Assembly (NCBI GenBank): GCA_032719365.1 | Contig: CM064862.1 | Coordinates: 4,290,501-4,354,500 of the forward strand | DNA length: 64,000 bases | Source: Prinsepia uniflora | Taxonomy: Eukaryota > Streptophyta > Magnoliopsida > Rosales > Rosaceae | Reading direction: 5' to 3' | Part shown: piece by piece, positions 48,001 through 58,982 of the stretch | How the letters are laid out: every line of letters begins with the position of its first letter | How positions within the stretch are numbered: position 1 is the first letter of the stretch | The notes under the pieces: generated by a model | What the model saw: only the letters and a program-made list of their open reading frames with translations | The model's database searches: none | Told to the model about the DNA's origin: nothing | Program-made: the position numbers and the translations under genes

Positions 48001-48233
48001 TGTTTTTATAAGAAGTCATTTTTGTCCACTCACACCTTTTCTGTTTTGTTAACCCTTCAGGTCGTGGCGCGTTGATCGAGGCTATTCTAGAGGTGGAGGT
48101 ATGTGCGGGCACAGGCGCAAAAATTCCCTTGTCTGGCAGGTATTGAAGGGTAGTTTCGGACTTTCTGTTGACTTGTCAGACGGGAGCAGGACCGGGTACG
48201 GTTTTTGACGTCCAGTTGGGACGGGTCCTGTCA
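45006..48233 (+). mobile_element. Solo LTR C inside the gag-pol frame of element B
   Basis: 3228 bases, TGTAATGACC to CCTGTCA, with perfect duplications GATCG at 45001-45005 and 48234-48238. No primer site or interior, so it is a solo LTR. Its start resembles the S family. It has the 26-base palindrome at 45517-45542. Leader blocks: GTGAGTGGAC 46810-46819, CTGGAGGGTA 47973-47982, GTCCACTCAC 48024-48033, TTAACCCTTCAG 48049-48060. The codon phase on both sides of the duplication agrees, so the host frame was continuous before insertion. Confidence 0.93.
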
Positions 48234-48701
48234 GATCGGAGAGCATTACCCGCCAAAATCATATCCGCCCTCACGGCAGAGAAATTGTTGAGGAAAGGTT
48301 GTCAGAGCTATTTAGCACAGGTGATTGATGTATGGGATTCACCAGTTAAGGCCGAAGATATCCCCATAGTATGTGAGTTTCCGGATGGGTTTCCTGCGGA
48401 TTTGCCAGGGTTACCACCACATAGGGATGTGGAGTTCACGATTGATTTGATCCCTGGTACACGACCCATTTCATTGATTCCTTATCGTATGGCCCCGACT
48501 GAATTGAAGGAACTGAAGGTGCAACTGCAAGATCTGATTAACATGGGGTTCATTCGACCGAGCGTATCACCGTGGGGAGCCCCCGTGCTATTTGTAAAGA
48601 AGAAAGAAGGCAGTTTGAGATTGTGCATGGATTATAGACAGCTCAACAAGGTCACAATCAAGAATAAGTATCCTTTGCCCCGGATTGATGATTTGTTTTG
48701 A
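48234..48701 (+). pseudogene. Element B: linker and N-terminal reverse transcriptase
   Basis: Resumes the element B frame after LTR C. It shows E-F-P-D-G-F-P-A-D-L-P-G-L-P-P, then T-R-P-I-S and S-P-W-G-A-P-V-L-F-V-K-K-K-E-G-S, the start of the reverse transcriptase fingers and palm. One extra T in the run near 48697 ends this frame at L-P-R-I-D-D-L-F with a TGA. The protein continues in the next frame. Confidence 0.88.
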
Positions 48702-51258
48702 TCAATTAAGGGGGGCCAAGTATTTCTCGAAGATTGATCTCCGTTCTGGTTATCATCAGTTGAGGATTCGGGAAGAAGATATTCCAAAAACAGCATTCCG
48801 AACTCGGTATGGTCATTATGAGTTTCTAGTAATGTCGTTTGGGTTAACCAATGCACCGGCGGCATTTATGGATCTAATGAACCGAGTATTCCGAAAATAT
48901 CTGGATCAGTTTGTCATTGTATTTATTGATGATATTTTGGTGTATTCCAAGAGTAAAAAGCTGCATGAGAAACACCTGAGATTTGTGCTTGAGACACTGA
49001 GGGAGAACAAGTTGTATGCGAAGTTGAGTAAATGCCAATTTTGGCTAACCAGTGTGGGATTTCTGGGGCATGTGATTTCTGCAGAAGGCATTTGTGTTGA
49101 TCCCCAGAAGATTGAGGCAGTCGAAAAATGGGAACAATCAAAGACAGTAACCGAAGTGAGAAGCTTTTTGGGATTGGCCGGTTACTACAGACGTTTTGTC
49201 GAAGGATTTGCTACTATTGCCGCTCCACTGACCCAATTGACCAGAAAGGGAGTTAAGTTCATTTGGAATGAAGCTTGTGAGCGAAGTTTTCAAGAATTGA
49301 AGAAACGATTGACATCCGCTCCGGTGTTGGTTCTTCCGGACGACAGTGGAGAATTTAATGTATATACTGATGCATCCTTGCATAGATTGGGGTGCGTGTT
49401 GATGCAACATGGTAAGGTAATTGCTTATGCCTCTCGACAGTTAAAACCACATGAACACAATTACCCTACCCACGATCTAGAGCTGGCTGCGGTGGTGCAT
49501 GCACTCAAGATCTGGCGACACTATTTATATGGTGCCACTTGTAGACTTTTTACGGATCACAAAAGTTTAAAGTACTTTTTCACACAAAAAGAATTAAATG
49601 TGCGGCAAAGAAGATGGCTGGAATTGCTTAAAGATTATGATTGTACGATCGAATATCATCCAGGGAAAGCAAACATAGTGGCGGATGCGTTGAGTAGGAA
49701 GTCAACACATTCTATGGCCCATTTGCAGATGGTACATTTACCCTTATTGGTTGAGCTTCGTCGGACTGGCGCTATGTTGAAACTGGATAACCAAGGTGGT
49801 TTGGTAGCGAGTTTCCAGGTTCGACCAATCCTACTTGATCAGATAATTGAAGCTCAGTTCCAAGACCCTATCTTATGTATTCTCCGGATTGAAGTGGAAG
49901 CCGGGGAACGACATGATTATGCAGTGAGTGAGGATGGAGCCTTGACAAAAGAAGGCAGATTGTGTGTTCCTGCTGATGCTGTGTTAAAGAAGGAAATTCT
50001 GGATGAAGCTCATAGTTCAGCATACGTTATGCACCCAGGAGGAACTAAGATGTACCGTACGCTCCGAGAACATTACTGGTGGCCGGGAATGAAACGAGAA
50101 ATTGCTGAATATGTGAGCAAATGTTTTATATGCCAACAAGTAAAAGCCGAAAGACAAAGACCTTATGGAGCACTACAACCGCTTCCTATCCCAGAATGGA
50201 AATGGGACCATATAACCATGGACTTTGTATTTAAACTTTCGAGGACGCCCAGAGGCCACGATGGAGTTTGGGTGATTGTGGACAGACTTACTAAATCAGC
50301 GCATTTCTTACCTGTAAAAGAAGATTTTCAGATGTCCCAGTATGCTAATTTATTCATTAATGAGATCATCCGGTTACATGGTACACCTGCCTCTATTATT
50401 TCAGATCGAGATCCAGGATTCACCTCTAGATTTTGGCAAAGTTTACAGGAAGCTTTTGGGACGAGATTGCATTTCAGTACGGCGTTCCACCCTCAGACAG
50501 ACAGACAGTCAGAACGAACTATCCAGATCCTGGAAGATATGATGAGGGCATGTGTTCTGCAATTTCAGGGAACTTGGGAGTCACACTTACCATTGATGGA
50601 ATTCGCCTACAACAATAGCTACCAGGCGAGCATTGGGATGGCACCTTATGAAGCTTTATATGGACGACAATGCAGAACTCCTTTGTGTTGGACAGATGTG
50701 GGCGAAAGAAAATTGCCTAAGTCTGAATTGATTGATCTGATGACGGAGAAGGTCAAGCTTATCCGGGAGAGACTCAAAGCGGCCCAGGACAGGCAAAAGA
50801 GCTACATGGATCGAAGGACGAGCGATCTTGAATTTGTCGTTGGAGATTGGGTTTTCCTGAAGTTATCACCTTGGAAAGGCATAGTACGATTTGGCAGACG
50901 CGGGAAATTAAGCCCCCGTTTTATCGGACCTTATGAGATTATCGAGCGGATCGGCCGAGTGGCTTACAGACTAGCATTACCTTCAGAGCTTTCCAGAGTT
51001 CATAATGTCTTTCATGTATCAATGTTGCGAAAGTATGTGTATGACGAATCTCATGTACTAGAAGAGCAACCTATTGAGCTCAGGGAAGATCTAAGCTTTG
51101 AGGAACAACCTGTGCAGATCTTGGATCGAAAAGATAAGGTACTCCGCCAAAAGACGATTCCCCTAGTGAAAGTGCTTTGGCGAAATCAGAATGTAGAAGA
51201 AGCTACTTGGGAACCCGAAGCTCAGATGCGAGAACAGTATCCGTACTTGTTTCTGTGA
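48685..51258 (+). pseudogene. Element B: reverse transcriptase, RNase H, integrase, chromodomain
   Basis: 857 codons without a break from the frameshift to the end of pol. Reverse transcriptase: K-I-D-L-R-S-G-Y-H near 16-24 and catalytic F-I-D-D-I-L with Asp82 and Asp83. RNase H: Asp229 (T-D-A-S), Glu266, Asp291 (T-D-H-K-S) and Asp334 (A-D-A-L-S). Integrase: zinc ligands His443, His450, Cys480 and Cys483; catalytic Asp513, Asp574 and Glu610, with D-R-Q-S-E where D-G-Q-S-E is usual. The tail from about residue 800 (I-L-D-R-K-D-K-V-L-R ... V-E-E-A-T-W-E-P-E-A-Q-M-R) is chromodomain-like. All catalytic residues are kept, but the start is an internal Met, so this is only a piece of the polyprotein. 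It ends 35 bases before the 3' LTR. Confidence 0.93.
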
Positions 51259-51280
51259 AATTTCGGGGACGAAATTTCCC

Positions 51281-51292
51281 AAGGGGGGAAGG
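51281..51292 (+). other. Polypurine tract of element B
   Basis: AAGGGGGGAAGG, the same as in element A, one base before the 3' LTR. Confidence 0.88.
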
Positions 51293-51293
51293 T

Positions 51294-53886
51294 TGTAACG
51301 CCCCGAAAAATCCAAAAATTGTAAAATATTAAAATAATGTGAAAATGACGTTTTTACCCCTAGAAGGACATGGCTAAAAGTTGACTTTTGGTTTGGTATA
51401 CTGTTTGTACATTTTTCTTGTGCCATTGTGTAGGTCTCGGAACGCTGAATCCGTAGACAGGTGGCACGTCGAAAACGGAGTTCGGATGAAAAAGTTATGG
51501 GGTTGTGAAGTGTAGGGGCAAAATGGTAATTGTGCTTAAGGGGGTTAAAATGGTACTTTCATGTAAATTCTTTAAGTTAAACGGTGTGAGGGCTGATTCA
51601 TTCATTTAATGGTTGATTCATCACCTTTACATTAGTTATGGACACCTGCCTATGTTGAGAAAAAAATTAGTGGCACATGGCTGCTTAGCTGTTTCTTAAC
51701 CTAACTAAATACCATTAATTAACTTAATCCATTGCTTTGTATTACTGTAGTCGATTTGGAGAGAAAAACCGAAAGGAAACCGAACAAAATCCAGGGGAAA
51801 CCTGTACTGGAATACCCGAAACCACCATTGAAGGACCCAAATTTGATTTCGACTTTTGAGACGAATTCGATCGCAATTGAGGTGAGATTTAGCTTCCTGG
51901 GAGCTAAACGACTCGAACCCAATCAACTGGAACAAAAATTGGAGGTGAAATTGTGACGCTTAGACGCTGCAACTATTTTGAAAAATCGAGCTTGAGTCGA
52001 GTTACTTAGAGGTAAAATTTCATGAAATTGATCTCGATTTCGTGTTCATTATAATCCTATGATGCTTCTGGTGTGAACAATTGAAGGAAACAGGTGAGTT
52101 TTGGCTGGGACCCGAACTCAAACCCGACGGGTGTTCATCTTGAGTCGAGATGATTTAAGGCTTAATCGATTGAATTAAAGTTATAGAACTATATGTCAGA
52201 TTGAATATAGAATAATGAGTGAAAGAACGGAAGGAATTGAGTTAGAATCAAGGGAAAGCGAGTCAGGTCTGATCGCGGGTCTACAACCCGTTTACCAGAG
52301 AAACGGGCGAGAGAGAGAACTGTAGCAGCCACTGTTCACGACGTGTGGCTGTCACGCGCAGCTGCTTGCGGCGACGCGTGGCTGTCACGCGCAGCCGCTT
52401 GCGGCGGCGCGTGAGGGCGCGTGACAGGGAATCTAAAGGAGGGTCCAACATACTTTTTGATGTTCTCGATGATACGGACCTATTGGCGTTAGTTTCGGGT
52501 CAATCGGAGATAAATTGAGGATAGTTTTACGTATTCGCAGCGTATAGGTTACGTATAAATAATATTATTTTTATTCCGAAAATTCGGAAATTCATACCTA
52601 AGATTATATGATACTCTAGTGACCTTATTTACATGTTTGACAGGCCAAAATATTCTCGGGACACCGGACGAGAACGAACAGATCGAATCCGAGCAATCTG
52701 GACGGTGTGTGAGTGGACTTTTGTTTTCTACCCTAAATGCATGCATATATGTTTTAACTGCTTTTAAATGCTTATAATATGATTTAAATTGATTTGCCAT
52801 GACTAATGATGTGATATGATGATTTCCGGATTTTGGGAATATTATATTATTATTATATTACTTTTGGGCACGAATTTCGAGAAAATCATAAAAATTGTGA
52901 TTTTGGGCGATGGTCTGAAATTTGAGATGGCTTTTGACTTTGAAATTAAATTACATGATTTAATTGAGGAAATTGAATTATAAATGATATGTTAGACATG
53001 AATTGATGGAAGTTACTTGTGCTTTGGAAACGCTATATTTCGGGCAGAGGCCCTATTGAACTATTGATTTGATTTTGAGATTTAAATGGTTCTGAAATGA
53101 GATTATTGGTTATTGGTACCATCTTCGATGATTTGATGGTCTCCTCCAAACGTCGTAGATCCTGGAGTAGTCACGATCCACTGCCTGGAGATGAGTAGCT
53201 CCGAGGGGAGGCTCAGTCTCAGGAGTGTGAGTTTATGATGATATCCTCCAGACGCCGTTGATCCTGGAGATGATATCACCCCAGACGTCGTTGATCTTGG
53301 GGAGGTACTCGGACGTGAGACACCCGAGTTGCACGCGTTGCATTGATATCGTGACGGGTTATTGAATATTAAGATTGGATGTTGAGGATGGTGGTATCAT
53401 GATTGATTTTGAATTAAATTAACTGTTTTCTTTTATCTTTAATGTATAGAACTCATGTTTTATATGATATGTATGCATGTTTGTGAAATCTGGAGGGTAA
53501 GACTATTTTGATAAATGTATTTCTAAATCTTTATTTTTGTCCACTCACACCTTTACTGTTTTTGTACCCTCCAGGCTCGTGCACAGGTACTGAGGCTCGT
53601 ATTGAGGCAGAAGAGTAAACAGACCGTTGCATACTCGAGTTCTGACCGCGTAGCACTTTAATCCTTGTTTGTAAATATTTCTTATGCTCTGTAAACCGGT
53701 TGACGACTGAGATAGTCAACGGTCCTAAAGACATACCTATCCCTGGTCTGACTATGTGTGTTGTTTGTTACGTTATATTATGTATTTATATATATATTTG
53801 GACTACTTTTAATATGTTAAAATCATAGTCAGACGGGAGCAGGAGCATTCACGATTATCGAGGAATAATCGGGATGGGTCCTGTCA
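51294..53886 (+). repeat. 3' LTR of element B
   Basis: 2593 bases, closely matching 40869-43488. It lacks ~100 bases near the junction at about 51752. It has an extra ~65 bases around 52343-52408, made of two copies of a GC-rich unit (CGTGGCTGTCACGCGCAG core). Leader blocks at 52709, 53490, 53539 and 53565. Followed by duplication ATATC. Confidence 0.95.
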
Positions 53887-54632
53887 ATATCTGCAGTCCA
53901 GAGGCGAGCGTCGTATCGTCTGTCGCCGTGCACACAGCACCCGTCGCGACTACGACTTAGACCTGTAGGTCATCAATAGGGCCATATGCCCGAGTCAAAA
54001 CCAAAACCAAATGAGCCTCATGCCCGGTTTTTCCTTTTCAAAACCATTTCATTTAAACTGAAACCACAAACGCGTATAAGCACGAATAAAATCGAAAACC
54101 TCGAAATACGTGCAAATACATAAACACACACAAATGCACTCATGGAATCACCAAAAAATGTTCTAAAACACTTATAAAACATTTATGCATGCATCACGTT
54201 AGAAAGAAAGGTCCACTCACAGATTGTCCGAGCTGCCGCCTCGATACGCGCGCCATACGCATTCCTGGGCTAAGTACCATCATCGGGACTCCCAAACCTG
54301 TCCAAATCACTTTACAGGGTTACTAACTACTTAATTAACCCCTCATAAAATCCCCTTAATTTTTTGGGATTTTTAACTATTTTTAAACGCGATCCTAAAC
54401 CTTTGGGCAGCCCGAACTATATCAAGATGATGTCGGATCGACTCGAAACCAGTCCCAAAACGTTCGTTACATCTAATAGATGATTTCACATGTTAGAACC
54501 ATCCCCAAACTCTCCCCCACAGGCCGTTTGAAGCCCCTACACGTGGGCTTCACGCACCTACACGGTCATCCTTGACCTCCAGCCGACCGGCCGGTCCGGT
54601 CCAATCTCTGCAACCCGGTCCAGCTGAACCGA
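53887..54632 (-). repeat. S4 LTR, piece 4
   Basis: Last visible part of the S4 LTR, with GTCCACTCAC at 54211-54220 (block a in reverse) and the GC-rich block near 54535-54560. It ends abruptly at about 54632, where a plus-strand T-type LTR begins. The original S4 terminus is missing. Confidence 0.75.
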
Positions 54633-55678
54633 CGGTACTGTGAGTGGACATTTTCTTTCATTACTCTGATGCATGCTTAAATATATGTTTTTTCTGATTT
54701 TATGGCATGGTATGGCTTGATTATGATTATGGTTATGTGTATTGGATAATGAATGGTTTGAGTATTTTATAGCTATGATGCATGGTTATTGATTTTATCA
54801 TGGTTTGGAAAACTGGGATTTGGGTTGGTGTCTGTGTGATAACTGTTTTAGGCTGGTGCCCTTGTGATAACAGTTTTGGGTTGGTGCCCGTGTGATAACT
54901 GTTTTGGGCGGGGCCCATGTGATAACGGTTTTGGGCAGTGCCCGTGTGATAATTGTTTTGGACTGGTGTCTGTTTGATAACTGTTTTGGGCTGGTACCCG
55001 TGTGATAATTGTTTTGGGTTGGTGCCTATGTGATAACTATTTCGCGATGGTGCCCGTGTGATAACTATTTTGGGCTGGGTCTGTGTGATAACTGTTTTGG
55101 GTTGATGCCTCTGTGATAACTGTTTTAGGCTGGTGCCTGTGTGATAACTATTTTGGGCTGATACCCGTGTGATAACTATTTTGGCTGGTGCCCGTGTGAT
55201 AAACTATATGTCGATTTGGATATTTTTTGATGGATTAGTCAACCTCAAGCGATTGAATCGCTATATCCAAAGTTGGAATCCGTGGATTCCTAGAGACGAT
55301 CTCGGACATAATCGGAGTTGGACTCCACACGTACCATGGGGTTGGACCCTGTAGGATCCGTACTCTCCTACTGATAGTGCACATAGGATACTAGTTAAAC
55401 TAGCAGCTGGTTGGACCAGCATGACGAGGTTTGACATTAGGTTGGTTGGACCAACGAGATCAAGTTTGGAATTTAATAATTGTGATTTGTGCAAATGTTT
55501 TCAAAACGGTTAAGAGCTGGTGATTTCAGTCAAATGTGGGCTAGTGGGCCTTTGCGTTTTTATTTGATATCGGGTCGGACCCACAGTTTATAATTTATAT
55601 ATTGATTGCGGTTTTTGAGCATAATGGTTTATTTGACTAAGCATGCATGTTTATTAAAATGGAGGGTATAAATGTATA
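54633..55678 (+). repeat. T1 LTR, left part, 5'-truncated
   Basis: Starts in mid-LTR at GGTACTGTGAGTGGAC and resembles T2 at 60568 onward. Blocks GTGAGTGGAC 54640-54649 and GGAGGGTATA 55661-55670. Interrupted at 55679 by solo LTR U and resumed at 58661. Confidence 0.78.
54821..55205 (+). repeat. Minisatellite of about 28-30 bases in T1
   Basis: Fourteen diverged copies of a unit reading roughly GGGCTGGTGCCC followed by GTGTGATAACTGTTTT. The first half of each unit is a short inverted repeat (GGGC with GCCC). Not CRISPR: there are no unique spacers. Confidence 0.88.
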
Positions 55679-58660
55679 TGTAACGACCCGAATCTTTGTT
55701 ATTATTATTTTATTGTGAAATCACCATTTTGCCTCTGAAGGGGGAAAAGTTGACTTTTGACCCGAGAAATTATTAGGACTTTGACCCATGACCGTGACGT
55801 AGATCGGGACGTCACGAGTCCGTAGACAGGCGGCACGTCGAAATTGGACTTCGTATGAGAAAGTTATGGTCACAGAAGTGATTTTAGCGAAACTTACGAA
55901 CCGAGAACAAACTTAAAATATTATTAAAATATTCAAGTCTGTTCCAGCCTTAGATTTAATCTGGATCTAACCCTACTGGCCTTTTTAAATTATTTTATTT
56001 TCCCTCAAACCACCCCAACCGTCCATCTCCTGCCACCACTAAAGCTGGGCCCTCCATTTATATTTGCTTTTACCTTTATCTGCACGATCACTTCTCTCTC
56101 TCACTCTCACCCATTTTTCCCACCCGTGAAGAACACCCACGGCTGCACTTCGAACAAACACTCACCACCGCCCACATCTTCATCTGTTTGCTCCCTACCC
56201 AGCCACAGGACACACACACCGTCCTCACCACCGTCATCTGCATCATCAGCCATCACCCCCTCACCTTTTCCTCTCTGTCTGCAACCCCGAAACATACCCC
56301 AGAACCCAAACACCCTGCAAACACCACTGTGACCGATTGAGATAAGGAAGGACAGAGGGACTACCCTGAACGAGATGACGACTTCGTAGGGAGGAGAACC
56401 GGGGCTGAGTCACAGCGGAGAGGTAAGCAAACCTCGAACCCGAAATCGGGTTTGAAACCCGAAAATGGAAGTTGGGTTTCCAACGTTTGTTTACATGTTC
56501 TAAGGGCTCTAATGACTTCTAGGGACTGAGACGACTGAGTAAGACGGGTTTTAGCATTAGGAGGTGGCCGGAGCAGAGAGCTAACAGCGACTAGAACTCA
56601 CATCGACAGTTCAACGAGGTAAGGGTCAAGATCTCGTCCATTTTTTATGTTTTTGGATAGTTAGAACCCTTGCTGGGACTTAGACGATCGATTAGGGATA
56701 AGTCTGGACTGAAATGGTTAGGAAACAAGGAAATGGTGGCCAACTCGCGGGTCTGTACGACCCGGTTGTAGGAATCCGGGTCGGCCCGTCGAGAGGTAGG
56801 AGATGATGACATCAGCATGCTGACGTCATCATGTCAGACATGTCAAACACGTGGCCTAGCCAACATCCGACACATGTCACATGTCAGTGCACAGTCAACA
56901 CTGACATGTCGGTGACGTGGCCCAATCAGGGGCTGCCACGTGTTACTGACATGTCAGTGACGTGGACCAGTGACGTGCTGACACGTGGCACCTGTCAGAA
57001 GCCGACACGTGGCACTGACATGGTAGAACTTGGACCAATCCCGTAATGACAAGTGGCACTGTGAGAGTCTGACATGTCAGACCTGACAAGTGTCAGATGA
57101 CGTGACGCTGAATCTGAATTTTTTTATATTAATATGAAAAATGAAAGAATTGTTGTGAATCGATTCCAAATTGAAAAAAAAGAATCGAATATTCATGGAT
57201 CAAATCATTCACTCCATCATAATCTGATATATCTTTTTAATTTTAAGAATTGATTAATCAGACGAGAATAAAGACAGAGTCCCATTCTACATGTCAATAT
57301 AGACAACAATGAAATTTATAGTAAGAGGAAAATCCGTCGACTTTTGAAATCGTGAGGGTTCAAGTCCCTCTATCCCCAAAATGACGTTACTGTAGCACCG
57401 TTGACCAGGCGCGTGGGGGCGCATATGAATAGTTTTTTTGGTGGGGTCGGTACCATTTTCAAGGTTTCAACAATAAGGATCTAATGGCGGTGGTTTCGTG
57501 TCGATCGAAGATCATTATGATGGTCCAAAATGGGGTTTAAAGCATCAGGAATAGTGTCCGGGCTATGTTTCCTGGCCAGTTTTGCTCTAGGGTTTTAAGG
57601 ATGAACTAGTGGGGTCCGTTAGTGACTCTTGGACGTGTTATTACAGGTTTAGGATGTCTTTGAGCAGGGAGGACCGTGCGTGAGTGGGCTATTTGATTTC
57701 TAAAGGATTGCATGCATAAACTGTTTTACTATTCCACTTTATGATTTAGATAGGGCTATTATGGGTATTATATGGGGATGCTTATTACATATTATGATGT
57801 TTTGGGCATGAGACCCGTCTGGATTATATATGAAATGTTTTCAGGGATATTCAGGGGACACAAGGTAACTATACTATTATTGTGTTGTACTTTCCTACCT
57901 TACTATCTTGTCTCCTCCATGGAGGGTAGTTGGCCTGGGTGGACTCTGGAGTAGTCACGGGGCACTGATTGAGGGGAGTTAACCCCCGTTGGGTTGCTTA
58001 CTCTCAGGAAGGCATATTAATTATACATCGGGCAGTGACCAGGATACCGAGCACTGGTGGACCTAAGGGATTTCTCGGGCTTTGAGACCTTGAGTGGTAA
58101 CGCGAAGCCTTAGAACCGTGACATCATTATTAGGCATCGGGGGTTCTGGGGTTGGGTTTTACAGTGCACTATTATGTTGGTTTTCCCTATTCGATTATTA
58201 TATGATTCTATTATGATACTATATTTACTTCAATGCATGCAAGTTTTGGAAAACGGAGGGGTGAAACCTTATGATTTATCTATATTATTCAATTGGTTTT
58301 ATAAACTGTTTATTTTCGGCCCACTCACTCTTTAATGTTTCACTGACCCCTGCAGGCCATGCCACAGAATTAGAGGAGGATCCGAACGACGAGGCTTAGT
58401 CTAGTTTGATGTGCACCTGTACACCCAAGTGGGTAGGTTGAGCACTATATGTGTAAACTTGACTATTGTGCTCATGTTTTGTATTGTACTATCCCTGGTT
58501 TGACAGCATATTACTCTGAACTCTTATTTTTAACGTTATTTGTTTAATTTGAAGTATTTCAATTAGATTAAGGGTACTTTTGGTATGTTTGGAGTCGTTG
58601 TCAGACGGGAGCGGAACACGTCCCCGGGTGGTCCCAATGGAATTGGGATGGGTCCTGTCA
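55679..58660 (+). mobile_element. Solo LTR U, inserted in T1
   Basis: 2982 bases, TGTAACGACC to CCTGTCA, with perfect duplications GTATA at 55674-55678 and 58661-58665. No interior. Related to the LTR of element A: TATA-like site near 56057, motif array 56805-57105. Leader blocks GTGAGTGGGC 57680-57689, GGAGGGGT 58255-58262, GGCCCACTCAC 58318-58328, ACCCCTGCAG 58346-58355. It carries a plastid DNA insertion at 57104-57380. Confidence 0.93.
57104..57380 (+). other. trnL-UAA (fragment): Plastid DNA insertion: trnL(UAA) intron end and 3' exon
   Basis: About 277 bases absent from the related element A LTR. They match the 3' part of the chloroplast trnL(UAA) group I intron, followed by the complete-looking 3' exon, ending in GGTTCAAGTCCCTCTATCCC, the widely used trnL barcode primer site, and a final CAAA. 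The piece is flanked by the 7-base repeat ATGACGT (57097-57103 and 57381-57387), which is present once in the element A LTR. With only one exon it cannot make a tRNA. It is a nuclear plastid insertion (NUPT). Confidence 0.9.
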
Positions 58661-58924
58661 GTATATGTCGAAAAATGGTTTTCCAATGCTTTATTTTTTT
58701 GTCCACTCATATTTTTTATTGGTTTTGTCACCCTCCAGTTGATCATAGACGTAGACTGTGTGAAGGTTGAGACATCACGGTTAGTGCGTATTCTGATTAT
58801 TTCGGTCACTACGTGGTAGTATCTCTGGTCTAACACGTAGTTAGGATGTTTATTTAATCTTGAGGGTATTAAGGTCATTTTAAAAGGTTGTGTTAAACGG
58901 GAACAGGTCCTCCCATGCTAATCG

Positions 58925-58958
<34 letters not shown>

Positions 58959-58982
58959 GGGGGGAGGGGAGAGGTCATGTCA
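58661..58982 (+). repeat. T1 LTR, right part
   Basis: Continues T1 after LTR U: GTCCACTCAT at 58701-58710 and CACCCTCCAG at 58729-58738 (blocks a' and b'), then the usual end region with a long G run, finishing near CATGTCA at 58982. Confidence 0.75.
58927..58957. repeat. Homopolymer run of 31 G
   Basis: Uninterrupted G run followed by AGGGGGGAGGGGAG, at the place where related LTRs have a short G stretch (for example GAGGGGGATTACGGG near 61511). Expansion or assembly artefact; either way a strong G-quadruplex candidate. Confidence 0.95.

Larger units (their letters stand above)
40869..53886 (+). mobile_element. Element B: complete Ty3/Gypsy chromovirus, split by solo LTR C
   Basis: LTRs of 2.6 kb, primer site, gag-pol and polypurine tract, flanked by perfect duplications ATATC (40864-40868 and 53887-53891). 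Without the 3.2 kb solo LTR C it would be about 9.8 kb. Pol resembles that of element A closely at the protein level and ends in the same chromodomain-like tail. Defects: gag start codon lost, zinc knuckle damaged, LTR C in the frame, and a one-base frameshift near 48697. Confidence 0.95.

Noticed and set aside
45006..48233. Large intron in the element B polyprotein
   Set aside because: The TG...CA ends, GATCG duplications and LTR-type content identify an inserted solo LTR rather than an intron.
54821..55205. CRISPR-like array
   Set aside because: The repeats are adjacent diverged copies of one 28-30 base unit with no unique spacers, in a plant LTR.
56126..56332. Pro/Ser-rich small protein in LTR U
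   Set aside because: Low-complexity leader sequence after the probable TATA box; no counterpart in the related element A LTR.
57331..57380. A functional tRNA-Leu gene
   Set aside because: Only the 3' exon and part of the intron of plastid trnL are present; the 5' exon with most of the acceptor arm and D arm is absent.
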